From: an uncultured Aquimarina sp.
Lineage (GTDB): Bacteria > Bacteroidota > Bacteroidia > Flavobacteriales > Flavobacteriaceae
Length of the DNA stretch: 64,000 nt
Reading direction: 5' to 3'
NCBI GenBank assembly: GCA_947489685.1
Contig: CANLEM010000001.1
Coordinates: 310,001-374,000, forward strand
Made by a program: the position numbers and the translations under genes. Positions 19,253-28,517 of the stretch are shown here, piece by piece; the stretch's first letter is position 1; the number at the start of each line of letters is the position of its first letter. The notes under the pieces are model-generated. The model saw only the letters and a list, made by a program, of their open reading frames with translations. It was not told the origin of the DNA and made no database searches.

Positions 19253-19906
19253 GTGGAAACAAAACAAAGAATACTTAATAAGGCCCTAAAGGCCTTTAAT
19301 AAATCTGGATATGGTGCTGTAAATCTATTCGAGCTTGCAAAATCTCTAGATATGAGCAGGGGTAATATGACCTATCATTTCAAAGATAAAGAAGCTTTAT
19401 TGAAAGAACTAATTGATCAGTTGTGGGAAAAATTGACCAACGGGAGAGTAGCGCAAAGCATTCCTTCTTTTCAAAACCTGCATCATGATGCACAACTCTA
19501 TTATAGGCTACAAAAAGAATACTCTTTTATTTTTCATGATAATCAGGTTTTAAAGCACCCATTAATTGCTCCAAAAATGAAATCGTTAAGTGATAAAACG
19601 GTTAAAGATATAGAGGTGGCAATTGCTTTTTCGATCCAATTGGGTAATATGAAAAAAGAACCTGCTGCAGGAATATATAAAAACCTGGCACTTACTTCTT
19701 GGATGATGATGTTTTTCTGGTCGTCTCAACAGATGATTAGAGGAGATAAAACCAAAGAAGATGGAGAAAAGGTGATTTGGAGCCTTTTGTTACCGCATCT
19801 TACCGAAAAAGGGATGGCATCCTTTAAGAAATTTTTCGGAGAAGATTATTTATCAAGCCTCGGAGAAGGATTTGATCAATCTATGGAGTCGTATATAAAT
19901 TTTTGA
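19253..19906 (+). CDS. TetR/AcrR-family transcriptional regulator
   Basis: 217 residues. The N-terminal helix-turn-helix reads ILNKALKAFNKSGYGAVNLFELAKSL...SRGNMTYHFKDKEALL, the standard TetR fold with the YHF..K recognition-helix signature. The rest is a helical ligand-binding domain. It is the first gene of an 11-gene operon whose internal gaps never exceed 22 bases, so it probably represses its own operon until an acyl-CoA or related ligand binds. I chose GTG 19253 because the in-frame TTG at 19235 lies inside the -7 promoter element and could not be transcribed. Confidence 0.85.
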   Translation: METKQRILNKALKAFNKSGYGAVNLFELAKSLDMSRGNMTYHFKDKEALLKELIDQLWEKLTNGRVAQSIPSFQNLHHDAQLYYRLQKEYSFIFHDNQVLKHPLIAPKMKSLSDKTVKDIEVAIAFSIQLGNMKKEPAAGIYKNLALTSWMMMFFWSSQQMIRGDKTKEDGEKVIWSLLLPHLTEKGMASFKKFFGEDYLSSLGEGFDQSMESYINF

Positions 19907-19918
19907 TCTTTTTAAAGT

Positions 19919-21604
19919 ATGAGTGACTTAAGTATTCCTAACTACACATCTCTACCAGAGTATTTTTATCATTGGGTTGATCAAAAACCGGATTTTCCAT
20001 TTTTGAGGCAACCCCAAGGTACGAATTGGAAAATACTTACGTTTCGCGAAGCTTATGATGAGGCGTCCAAAATGTCGAATGCTTTATTAGCTTCGGGGCT
20101 AAAAAAAGGAGATCACGTGGCTATCTACTCCAAAAACTGTTACCATTGGATACTTGCTGATTTGGCCATTATGATGGGTGGTTTTGTGTCTGTACCTTTA
20201 TATTATAATCTCTCGGCAATGCAGTTGGGTCAGGTGCTTGAGCAATCACATGCCAAAGCTGTTTTTGTTGGTAAATTGGATAGTTGGTCAACTCATGCCA
20301 ATGAAATTAAAAATTCAATTCAAATCATTCGTTTTCCTCATTATACCGGAAATGCTAATGTTGAACAAGGACTCCTTTGGGACGATCTCGTATCAGAAAA
20401 TGTACCCTTAGAGAAAGGATACATTCCGGATCCTCAAGAATTATGGACCATTTTGTTTACTTCTGGCACAACAGGATCACCAAAAGGAGTAATGCATATT
20501 CATAAAACCCCGGTGCAGATTATCAAAGATGATCGTGATAATGACTGGATTGGAATTACCAATCATCCAGCGCCAAAACTATTATCTTATCTTCCATTAA
20601 ATCATGTGGCCGAAAAAATCGGAATATATGCAGTGGCTTTAATGCTGGGAGGTACTGTTTCTTTTGGCGAGAGTATCGAAACCTTTGCCAAAAACTTGCA
20701 AGATACGCAACCCACTATGTTTTTTGCAGTTCCCCGAATATGGACAAAATTTTATTTGGCAGTAGTACATAAGTTATCACTCAAAAAGCAACAATTTTTA
20801 TTCAAGATTCCGATAATTTCAGGAATCATAAAAAAGAAAATAAGATATGGATTGGGGCTTTCTCAAGCAAAAATTGTGGCCACAGGATCGGCCATAACAC
20901 CTACCTACCTAAAAGAATGGTATGCAAATTTAGGAGTTCATCTTATAGAAGCATATGGTATGACCGAAGTATGTGGTTCTATAACCAATACCCCTATGCG
21001 CGATGCTCCAAAAGACTCGGTGGGCAAACCTATTCCTGGTTGCGAAATAAAAATAGATCCAAAAACTCAAGAGGTATTAATGAAATCTCCATACATGATG
21101 AAAGGGTATTATAATGATCCTGATCAAACCGCAAAAGTTCTAAAAAATGGATGGTTGCATAGTGGTGATAAAGGAAATTTTGACGAAAACGGTTTCCTGA
21201 AAATAATTGGCCGTGTATCCGATGCGTTCAAAACAAGCAAAGGAAAATATATTACTCCTAATCCTATAGAAGAAAAAATAGAAAAGAATGAGTTAGTCGA
21301 ACAAGTATGTGTGGCTGGCTTAGGGATACCACAACCAATCGCGATTATTAACCTTTCTGAAGTGTCAAAAACAGTAACAAGAGAAGAAATAGAATCATCA
21401 CTGGATCATACGCTTAGGTCTCTTAATGAAGAGCTAGCTAATTATACAAAAATATCAACCATGGTTGTTGATGATAAGGTATGGGATACAGAAAACAAAT
21501 TGTTAACCCCTACACTCAAAATCCGCCGAGGAGAAATTGATAACCAATTTGGAACACATTTTCTGGATTGGCATAATCGTAAAGAAAAGATTGTTTGGTT
21601 ATGA
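19919..21604 (+). CDS. AMP-binding acyl-CoA synthetase (long-chain fatty acid-CoA ligase family)
   Basis: 561 residues. Activates a carboxylic acid through an acyl-adenylate to the CoA thioester, the entry step of the pathway. The P-loop TSGTTGSPKG is at 181-190; EAYGMTEVCG and the hinge region SGDKGNFDENGFLKIIGR follow, then a lysine-bearing C-terminal domain. The long-chain FadD/AMP-binding class is clear; the substrate is not. It overlaps the next gene by 4 bases (ATGA), which indicates translational coupling. Confidence 0.88.
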   Translation: MSDLSIPNYTSLPEYFYHWVDQKPDFPFLRQPQGTNWKILTFREAYDEASKMSNALLASGLKKGDHVAIYSKNCYHWILADLAIMMGGFVSVPLYYNLSAMQLGQVLEQSHAKAVFVGKLDSWSTHANEIKNSIQIIRFPHYTGNANVEQGLLWDDLVSENVPLEKGYIPDPQELWTILFTSGTTGSPKGVMHIHKTPVQIIKDDRDNDWIGITNHPAPKLLSYLPLNHVAEKIGIYAVALMLGGTVSFGESIETFAKNLQDTQPTMFFAVPRIWTKFYLAVVHKLSLKKQQFLFKIPIISGIIKKKIRYGLGLSQAKIVATGSAITPTYLKEWYANLGVHLIEAYGMTEVCGSITNTPMRDAPKDSVGKPIPGCEIKIDPKTQEVLMKSPYMMKGYYNDPDQTAKVLKNGWLHSGDKGNFDENGFLKIIGRVSDAFKTSKGKYITPNPIEEKIEKNELVEQVCVAGLGIPQPIAIINLSEVSKTVTREEIESSLDHTLRSLNEELANYTKISTMVVDDKVWDTENKLLTPTLKIRRGEIDNQFGTHFLDWHNRKEKIVWL

Positions 21605-22392
21605 GCAAAACCGTATTAATATCAGGAGGTTCTAGCGGAATTGGATATACCGTTTCTGAGTATTTTGCAAAAGCAGGATATAGACTGGTATGGATTTCTC
21701 TTTTAGAAGATGAAATCCAAGCCGCAAAAACACAATTACAGAAAGAAATTGAAGATAGCGAGATCAATACTTTGACACAGGATCTTTCACTACCCGATGC
21801 ACCTCAAAAAGTATATGACTGGGTGAAACAAAATAATTGGAAAATTGATGTGCTGATTAATAATGCAGGCATCGGAGTCTATGGAGCTGTAAATGAAAAT
21901 GATATGAATAAAGAGCTAATCATGATCAATTTAAACTTGGTAAATGTCTATAAGATGACAAGGCTCTTTTTAAACGATATGATCAATGAAAATAATGGCA
22001 CTATCATTAATATTAGTTCTAATTCTTCATTTCAGCCTACTCCTAAACTAAGCGTGTATGGTGCTACCAAGGCTTTTGTTAATCATTTTAGCCGAAGTAT
22101 TAACGAAGAATTAAAAAATTCAAAATCTAAGGTAAAAGTGATCTGTGTTTGTCCTTCGGCAATTAGAGATACCAATTTTAAAAAGACCGGAAAAATGGAG
22201 AATTTAAAAACCTTTAATGGTATAGCAACCACGACATCAAAAGAAGTTGCTAAGGATATCTGGAATGGTTTTGTAAAAGGGAAAGATTTTATAATTAGCG
22301 GATGGAAAATGAGAATGCTCTATCGTATATCCGGTATTATTCCGTACAAGGTTCAACAATTTTTGGTAAGACAAGAAATTAAAGAAGTATAG
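21601..22392 (+). CDS. Short-chain dehydrogenase/reductase
   Basis: 263 residues. Rossmann motif GGSSGIG at the N-terminus, NNAGIGVYG structural motif, catalytic S and Y/K in ISSNSS...SVYGATKAF. This is the classical SDR set for a 3-hydroxyacyl or alcohol oxidation. The start is the ATG that overlaps the synthetase stop; an in-frame TTG two codons upstream is less likely. Stop and next start are directly adjacent. The substrate is unknown; within the operon, oxidation of a hydroxyacyl-CoA or alcohol is plausible. Confidence 0.85.
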   Translation: MSKTVLISGGSSGIGYTVSEYFAKAGYRLVWISLLEDEIQAAKTQLQKEIEDSEINTLTQDLSLPDAPQKVYDWVKQNNWKIDVLINNAGIGVYGAVNENDMNKELIMINLNLVNVYKMTRLFLNDMINENNGTIINISSNSSFQPTPKLSVYGATKAFVNHFSRSINEELKNSKSKVKVICVCPSAIRDTNFKKTGKMENLKTFNGIATTTSKEVAKDIWNGFVKGKDFIISGWKMRMLYRISGIIPYKVQQFLVRQEIKEV

Positions 22393-23994
22393 ATGAGAGC
22401 GTTATTATCAAATATAAATACGGCAAGTGCTTCTTTTAGAGATAATAAAGAAGCGATGTTAGAGCTAGTTAAAAAACTAGATAAATATCTGATAGAAAGC
22501 CGGTTTCAAGGAAAAGAAAAATCAATAGATAGGGCAAGGAATAGAAATAAACTCTTGGCCCGCGAACGTATAGAATTGGTATTGGACAAAGACAGTCCTT
22601 TTCTTGAACTGATGCCCTTGGCGGGAATGCAAAATAAAAATGGATTTGGAGCAGGAGGAACTAATGTTTCGGGTATCGGACTGGTACACGGAAAATTTTG
22701 TGTCATTAATTCTAATGTGGGTACTCGAAAAGGAGGATCGGTTGATTATGCGACGGTTTTTAAAGGTTTTCGGATTGGGCAAATCACGAGAGAATGTAAA
22801 TTGCCTTCAATAAATTTGGTCGAAAGTGGTGGTGCGAACCTCCCCGATCAAGCCAAAATATTTAATTACGGAGGAGAAGCCTTTAGAGAGATTACTAGGA
22901 GATCCGAAATGGGAATTCCTACCATATCTGTAGTTTTTGGTAATGCAACTGCCGGCGGAGCTTATGTGCCTGGGATGTCGGATTATGCAATTTTTCAAAA
23001 GCAAGCCGCCAAAGTTTTTTTGGCGGGACCACCGTTGGTAAAAATGGCTACCAACGAGATTGCTACAGACGAAGAGCTGGGTGGTGCAGAAATGCATAGC
23101 AAAACCTCAGGAGTTTCAGATTATCTGGCAGAAGATGAACTAGATGCAATAAGAATTGCAAGAGAGATTATGGAGTTTATACCCCAATCTAATCCGCACC
23201 TGATACCCGAAATGCCAGTTAAGCCACCCCTTTTTTCTGCAGAAGAAATCCTGGGAGTAGTACCCGTAGATATCAAAACTCCTTTTGATGTTAAAGAATT
23301 AATAATGCGTATAACAGATGGATCTGAGTTTTCAGAATTTAAATCGGAATACGGAAGTACAATGGTTTGTGGGTGGGCCAAAATACATGGATACCCCGTA
23401 GGGATTTTGGGTAATAATGGAGTAATATTCTCAGAATCTGCAAATAAAGCCGCGCAATTTATACAGTTATCAAACCAAAAAAATATTCCACTGTTGTTTT
23501 TGCAAAATACTACAGGTTATATGGTAGGTAAAGCATATGAAGAAGGAGGCATAATCAAGAATGGAGCTAAGCTTATCAATGCAGTTGCTAATAGTAAAGT
23601 GCCTTCGATAACACTAATGATCGGTTCCTCTTTTGGAGCAGGTAACTATGGCATGAATGGAAGGTCTTATGAACCTAATTTTCTCTTTTCTTATCCAAAC
23701 GCAAAAATTGGTGTAATGGGATCGCAACAACTGGCTGGAGTGATGAAAATTATTCAAAAAACTTCAGCAAAAGCTAAAGGGATACCCTATGACGAGGAAC
23801 AGGCAAAAATGATTGAAAGTATGCTTATTGCTGAAGCAGAATCAAAATCTTCTGCTTGGCACTCTACATCAGAGTTGTGGGATGATGGAATTATTAACCC
23901 AAAAGAGACTAGAAATTATATGGGATTTTGTTTAACAGTTTTATATAATCAAGAAATAAAAGGAGCCAGTAGTTACGGTATTTGGAGACATTAA
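22393..23994 (+). CDS. Acyl-CoA carboxylase, carboxyltransferase (beta) subunit
   Basis: 533 residues with both crotonase-like carboxyltransferase halves: VESGGANLPDQ and NATAGGAYVPGMSDY in the N-terminal half, QNTTGYMVGK and GSSFGAGNYGMNGR in the C-terminal half. The QNTTGYMVG and AGNYGMNGR blocks are those of methylcrotonyl-/geranyl-CoA carboxylases rather than propionyl-CoA carboxylase. It should move CO2 from biotin to the gamma carbon of a 3-methyl-2-enoyl-CoA. It is followed by its biotin-carrying partner 18 bases later. Confidence 0.88.
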   Translation: MRALLSNINTASASFRDNKEAMLELVKKLDKYLIESRFQGKEKSIDRARNRNKLLARERIELVLDKDSPFLELMPLAGMQNKNGFGAGGTNVSGIGLVHGKFCVINSNVGTRKGGSVDYATVFKGFRIGQITRECKLPSINLVESGGANLPDQAKIFNYGGEAFREITRRSEMGIPTISVVFGNATAGGAYVPGMSDYAIFQKQAAKVFLAGPPLVKMATNEIATDEELGGAEMHSKTSGVSDYLAEDELDAIRIAREIMEFIPQSNPHLIPEMPVKPPLFSAEEILGVVPVDIKTPFDVKELIMRITDGSEFSEFKSEYGSTMVCGWAKIHGYPVGILGNNGVIFSESANKAAQFIQLSNQKNIPLLFLQNTTGYMVGKAYEEGGIIKNGAKLINAVANSKVPSITLMIGSSFGAGNYGMNGRSYEPNFLFSYPNAKIGVMGSQQLAGVMKIIQKTSAKAKGIPYDEEQAKMIESMLIAEAESKSSAWHSTSELWDDGIINPKETRNYMGFCLTVLYNQEIKGASSYGIWRH

Positions 23995-24012
23995 AAGTAG
24001 GATACATTATTT

Positions 24013-25992
24013 ATGAAACATATCAATACCATACTGATTGCAAATCGAGGAGAAATAGCTTCTAGGATTATCAGAACTTGTAAGAAAATGGGCATTACCA
24101 GTGCAGTTGTCTATTCTGAAGCAGATAAAAATGCTGCTTTCGTAAGGCAAGCGGATTTGGCCGTTCATATAGGTGAGCCCGAACCAGTAAAATCATATCT
24201 GGATCAGGATAAAATTATTGCTGCTGCAAAAAGAGTAGAAGCAGATGCGATCCATCCCGGATATGGTTTCTTATCTGAAAATGCAACTTTTGCCAGACGT
24301 TGTGATAAAGAAGGCCTTATTTTCATAGGCCCTAAACCTAATGCGATTGAAGCAATGGGGTCTAAATCCCGAGCCAAAGAAATTATGGAACAGTCTTCGG
24401 TTCCTGTAATTCCTGGTTATCGAGGAGAAGATCAATCTGATGCTACTTTAAAGGCCGAGGCTTTAAAAATTGGATTTCCGGTATTACTTAAAGCCACTGC
24501 CGGAGGTGGAGGAAAAGGAATGCGTATCGTAAATGAAGAGAAAGAGGTAATAAGCGCAATTGCATCTGCCAAACGTGAGGCAAAGAGTGCTTTTGGAGAT
24601 GATGAATTACTTATCGAAAAATATATTGCTTCTGGACGTCATATAGAATTTCAAATTTTTGGAGATCAACATGGAAATGTAATCCATTTGCTAGAAAGAG
24701 AATGCTCTATTCAACGAAGGTATCAAAAGGTAATAGAAGAAAGTCCGTCACCGATTATGACCGATACATTAAGAACAGCAATGGGTGAAGCTGCGGTTAC
24801 TGCGGCAAAAGCATTGCATTATGATAATGCGGGTACGGTAGAGTTTATTTTTGAAGAATCAACAGGAGATTTTTATTTCCTCGAAGTAAATACTCGATTA
24901 CAAGTCGAGCATCCTGTAACCGAAGAGATTACCGGTTTGGATCTGGTAAAAATGCAGATAGAATCTGCCCAGGGGATCCCTTTAGAGATCAAGCAAAAAG
25001 ATGTAGAAAGTAATGGCTATGCTATCGAAGTTAGATTGTATGCCGAAGATGTATCCAATAATTTCGCTCCGGCAATAGGAACAGTACACAAATTCGAATT
25101 TCCTGATGTAGAGGGACTTCGTGTAGAATCGGCCATCGAATCAGGGTCAGAAATTTCGATGTTTTACGATCCGATGATTGCCAAAATCATTGTAAAAGAT
25201 AGTGATAGAACTACCGCACATGCAAAACTTGCATATGTCCTTCGGCAGTTGGTTTGTCAAGGAACTGTTACGAATCAATCTTTTTTGCAAACTCTTCTTA
25301 AACATGATGATTTTCTGAAAGGGATATACGACACCCATTTTATTGATAAAAAAATAGATATATCCGAGATCAATATGTTGTCGGATATACAAATCCAAGA
25401 GTTAGGTATAGCGGTTACACTTTACAGTTGGTACCAAAGAGAACAATCTAGAAAAATATTGAGTACGCTTCCTTCGGGATGGAGAAATAGCTTTTATGAA
25501 CATCAAAAAGAAACTTTTTTGATACATGAAGAAAAGTTGACAGTGAAATATAGATATGAAGGTGAAAATTTCACTTTTTTAATCGGAGAAAAAGAGTTTG
25601 AAGCCATGATTGTAATGGTCGAAAACAATCGTATTCGAATTAGTATAAATGGTCTTCAAAAGGAATATTCTATCATACCAATTGCTAATTCCTATTTCAT
25701 GCATACGGCGACGATTGGTAATGTAAAAGTTATACAACAAGATCGCTTTCCTATCAAAGAAAAAGAAAAGATAAAAGGAGGGTATGAATCTCCAATACCA
25801 TCTCAAGTAGTTAAAATACATGTCACTCCTGGAGATGAGGTAAAAGAAGGAGATCCGTTAATTGTCATCTCTTCTATGAAAATGGAAAATATCCTTGAAG
25901 CAAATCAAGATGGCGTTATAGAAGGTGTGTTTGCAGAAGAAGGACAAAATGTTGAAGCCGGATTTTTATTACTAAAAATTAACGAAAACTAG
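24013..25992 (+). CDS. Acyl-CoA carboxylase, biotin carboxylase/carrier (alpha) subunit
   Basis: 659 residues. Biotin carboxylase part: ANRGEIASRIIRT, HPGYGFLSEN, ATP loop GGGGKGMR, FLEVNTRLQVEHPVTE. A middle linking domain follows, then a C-terminal biotinyl domain with K623 in SSMKMEN (the usual A/S-M-K-M site). With the beta subunit it forms an MCC/GCC-type holoenzyme that needs ATP and bicarbonate. The gap to the hydratase is 2 bases. Confidence 0.9.
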   Translation: MKHINTILIANRGEIASRIIRTCKKMGITSAVVYSEADKNAAFVRQADLAVHIGEPEPVKSYLDQDKIIAAAKRVEADAIHPGYGFLSENATFARRCDKEGLIFIGPKPNAIEAMGSKSRAKEIMEQSSVPVIPGYRGEDQSDATLKAEALKIGFPVLLKATAGGGGKGMRIVNEEKEVISAIASAKREAKSAFGDDELLIEKYIASGRHIEFQIFGDQHGNVIHLLERECSIQRRYQKVIEESPSPIMTDTLRTAMGEAAVTAAKALHYDNAGTVEFIFEESTGDFYFLEVNTRLQVEHPVTEEITGLDLVKMQIESAQGIPLEIKQKDVESNGYAIEVRLYAEDVSNNFAPAIGTVHKFEFPDVEGLRVESAIESGSEISMFYDPMIAKIIVKDSDRTTAHAKLAYVLRQLVCQGTVTNQSFLQTLLKHDDFLKGIYDTHFIDKKIDISEINMLSDIQIQELGIAVTLYSWYQREQSRKILSTLPSGWRNSFYEHQKETFLIHEEKLTVKYRYEGENFTFLIGEKEFEAMIVMVENNRIRISINGLQKEYSIIPIANSYFMHTATIGNVKVIQQDRFPIKEKEKIKGGYESPIPSQVVKIHVTPGDEVKEGDPLIVISSMKMENILEANQDGVIEGVFAEEGQNVEAGFLLLKINEN

Positions 25993-25994
25993 GT

Positions 25995-26813
25995 ATGGAT
26001 TTTTTTGATAATACACTTATAAAAAATGCGCTTGATCAGCAATTTGCTTTTATAAAATTAAAAGTAGAGGATCATGTAATGACTCTTACATTGGATCGAG
26101 CAGAGAAGAAAAATGCCATACATCCACATATGGTAAATGAAATTGCATTTGCCATGCAGTTTGCAAAACAAACAAGTGATATAAGAGTTGTAGTTATTGA
26201 TGCCCAAGGAGATGTGTTTTGTGCAGGAGCCGATCTAAAAGCATTTATGGGAATGCTAGGTGAGTTTGATTCTTCGATACCAAAAGCAAAAACAGAAGTG
26301 CTAATAGGAGAACTTTTTAATAAAGTTCATAAACCTGTAATTGCCAAGGTAGCGGGCAAAGTAATGGCTGGTGGATTCTTGTTTCTTGCAGGAGCTAATT
26401 ATGTGGTCTGCAATGAAGGGGTCACCCTGGGATTACCCGAAGTTAAAAGAGGATTGTTTCCTTTTCAGGTAATGGCGGCATTGCTCGAAATTATGCCAAA
26501 ACGTGTGGTTGTCGATTGGTGCATTAGAGGATATAATCTGGATGTCGATGATGCAAAAAAATATGGTCTGGTAACTCATATTGTACAACCAGAAACTATG
26601 CATACTACAGTTGATAAACTCTTGGATGACATTAAAGCAAATTCGCCAACAGCCATTAAACTCGGATTAGAAGCGCTGGATACTATAAATGAACAAGCAT
26701 CAAGACATCAATACTTAATGGAGATGTTACAAAAAACAGTCGGATCGAAAGATGGTCAAGAAGGTTTACTAGCTTTTAGAGAAAAGAGAACACCCATTTG
26801 GACAGGAGAATGA
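25995..26813 (+). CDS. Enoyl-CoA hydratase/isomerase family protein
   Basis: 272 residues with the crotonase fold. The oxyanion-hole segments are DVFCAGADLKAF and VMAGGFLFLAGANY, with E in LGLPEVKRGLFPF as a likely catalytic acid. In MCC- and GCC-type pathways a hydratase adds water to the carboxylated glutaconyl-CoA product. Its place right after the carboxylase genes (2 bases) supports that role here, as inference. Confidence 0.85.
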   Translation: MDFFDNTLIKNALDQQFAFIKLKVEDHVMTLTLDRAEKKNAIHPHMVNEIAFAMQFAKQTSDIRVVVIDAQGDVFCAGADLKAFMGMLGEFDSSIPKAKTEVLIGELFNKVHKPVIAKVAGKVMAGGFLFLAGANYVVCNEGVTLGLPEVKRGLFPFQVMAALLEIMPKRVVVDWCIRGYNLDVDDAKKYGLVTHIVQPETMHTTVDKLLDDIKANSPTAIKLGLEALDTINEQASRHQYLMEMLQKTVGSKDGQEGLLAFREKRTPIWTGE

Positions 26814-26835
26814 TACTAATACAAAACTAAAAATT

Positions 26836-27705
26836 ATGGCTTTTAAAAAGATGATTCTTTCTGCTGCTCTCACTGGCGCAGCCACTAATAGATCACATTG
26901 CCCTAATATACCCTATACTCCAGAAGAATTGGGGTTAGAGGCAAAAAGAGCGGTCGATGCCGGAGCTTCGATCGTTCATATTCATGCCAGAGAGGATAAT
27001 GGATTACCTAGCTGGAGAACCGAAGTATTCGAGCAAATTACCGCTCAGGTGCGTAAACATTGCCCAAACGTAATTATTAATTATTCAACTGGGGCTATTG
27101 GCCTTTCTATTGAAGATCGACTTAAACATTTACCGGCTACCAAACCGGATATGGCGGCATTTAATATGGGAAGTATGAATTATGCTATTTTTTCAAAAAG
27201 CGCAAAACAATTTATATGGAACGGTGTTTTTGAAAATTCCTTTGATGATATGATCAAAGTAGTCAAAACTATGAATGAACACAATATTTGTCCCGAAATG
27301 GAATGTTTTGACACCGGCCATATACGAAACGCAGAACCGTTAAAAGCGATGGGATTGCTTCCTAATAATGCATGTTATAGTCTTGTGATGGGAGTAATGG
27401 GAGGCATACCCGCTACGGCAGAAAACCTCATTCATCAAATAAAACAAGTGCCCGAAGGAGCCTTTTGGCAATCTATTGTAATAAGCCGAAAACAGTGGCA
27501 ACTTTCTGCTATTGCAGCTGCAATGGGAGGAAACTTCAGGGTAGGATTAGAAGACAATTTTTATCTGCCCAATGGCGGTATGGCAAAGTCCAACGGTGAA
27601 TTGGTTGATGCAGGGGCATCATTGGCAAGAATGATTGGTCGCGAAATTGCAAGTATAGAAGAGACTAGAGAGATGCTTAACATTCCAAAAAGAGTAAATG
27701 CGTAA
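26836..27705 (+). CDS. Beta-keto acid cleavage enzyme (BKACE / 3-keto-5-aminohexanoate cleavage family)
   Basis: 289 residues, TIM barrel. Zinc ligands H48 and H50 in IVHIHARED, with E239 in FRVGLEDN, and R235 and D240 near the active site, as in the lysine-fermentation enzyme Kce. The family condenses a beta-keto acid with acetyl-CoA to give acetoacetate plus a shortened acyl-CoA. Substrates vary widely, so the lysine-specific name should not be carried over. Here it takes the position that an HMG-CoA-lyase-type enzyme holds in leucine and acyclic terpene degradation. Confidence 0.88.
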   Translation: MAFKKMILSAALTGAATNRSHCPNIPYTPEELGLEAKRAVDAGASIVHIHAREDNGLPSWRTEVFEQITAQVRKHCPNVIINYSTGAIGLSIEDRLKHLPATKPDMAAFNMGSMNYAIFSKSAKQFIWNGVFENSFDDMIKVVKTMNEHNICPEMECFDTGHIRNAEPLKAMGLLPNNACYSLVMGVMGGIPATAENLIHQIKQVPEGAFWQSIVISRKQWQLSAIAAAMGGNFRVGLEDNFYLPNGGMAKSNGELVDAGASLARMIGREIASIEETREMLNIPKRVNA

Positions 27706-27707
27706 TT

Positions 27708-28514
27708 ATGTTTAAATCAGACTCATTTAAAGATCAAATTATATTAGTGACCGGAGGTCGATCAGGGATCGGTTTTCAAATCGCCAAAGACTTCTTAAAG
27801 TTGGGTGCCAAAGTAATCATTTGTTCTCGAAAAGAAGATCAATTAAAGAGTGCAGCAGAGCAATTGATGAAATTTGGTGAGGTATCCTGGCAGGCATGCG
27901 ATATTAGAAAAGCAGAGGATATCCAGGCATTGGCTAATATGATCAAAGAAAAATATAAGCGACTGGATATTCTTGTTAATAATGCCGGGGGTCAGTTTCC
28001 TGCGTTGGCCGAATACATTAACGATAAAGGATGGAATGCTGTTATTAATAATAATTTAAACGGTACATTCTCTATGATAAGAGAAATGGCAAATGCGTTT
28101 TTTATTCCGCAAAAAAATGGAGTAATCGTTAATATTATTGCTGATGTTTTTCGGGGATTTCCAGGCATGGCTCATACTGGAGCAGCAAGAGCAGGGGTAG
28201 AAAACCTTACCAAAACACTAGCACAAGAATGGAGCGATTTTAATATTAGGATTAATTGTGTAGCTCCTGGTATTATAGAATCTAGTGGATTGGATAATTA
28301 TCCTAAACAGATTCAGGATATGTTTGAAGAGGCTCAAAAAGCAATTCCGTTAAAACGATTTGGAAAAGTAGAAGATGTTTCTAATGCAGTGACCTTTCTT
28401 GCTAGCCCAATGGCAGCATATGTTACAGGGATTTCTTTGTATGTCGACGGAGCGCAGCATTTAAATTTTGATAAAATGGGATTAGCCAAGGTACTTAAAT
28501 CTTTTATCTCATAA
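27708..28514 (+). CDS. SDR-family enoyl-CoA reductase, PECR-like
   Basis: 268 residues. The Rossmann motif GGRSGIG and NNAGGQFPA are present, but the usual YxxxK catalytic pair is replaced by HTGAARAGV with no tyrosine or lysine. This is the pattern of peroxisomal trans-2-enoyl-CoA reductase (PECR) and DECR relatives, which also share the following segment SDFNIRINCVAPG. It is therefore more likely an NADPH-dependent 2-enoyl- or 2,4-dienoyl-CoA reductase than an alcohol dehydrogenase. Gaps to both neighbours are 2-3 bases. Confidence 0.78.
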   Translation: MFKSDSFKDQIILVTGGRSGIGFQIAKDFLKLGAKVIICSRKEDQLKSAAEQLMKFGEVSWQACDIRKAEDIQALANMIKEKYKRLDILVNNAGGQFPALAEYINDKGWNAVINNNLNGTFSMIREMANAFFIPQKNGVIVNIIADVFRGFPGMAHTGAARAGVENLTKTLAQEWSDFNIRINCVAPGIIESSGLDNYPKQIQDMFEEAQKAIPLKRFGKVEDVSNAVTFLASPMAAYVTGISLYVDGAQHLNFDKMGLAKVLKSFIS

Positions 28515-28517
28515 GCT

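Noticed and set aside
26836..27705. Assigning lysine fermentation from the name 3-keto-5-aminohexanoate cleavage enzyme
   Set aside because: No kamA, kdd or kal-type genes are nearby, and the family is known to use many beta-keto acids.
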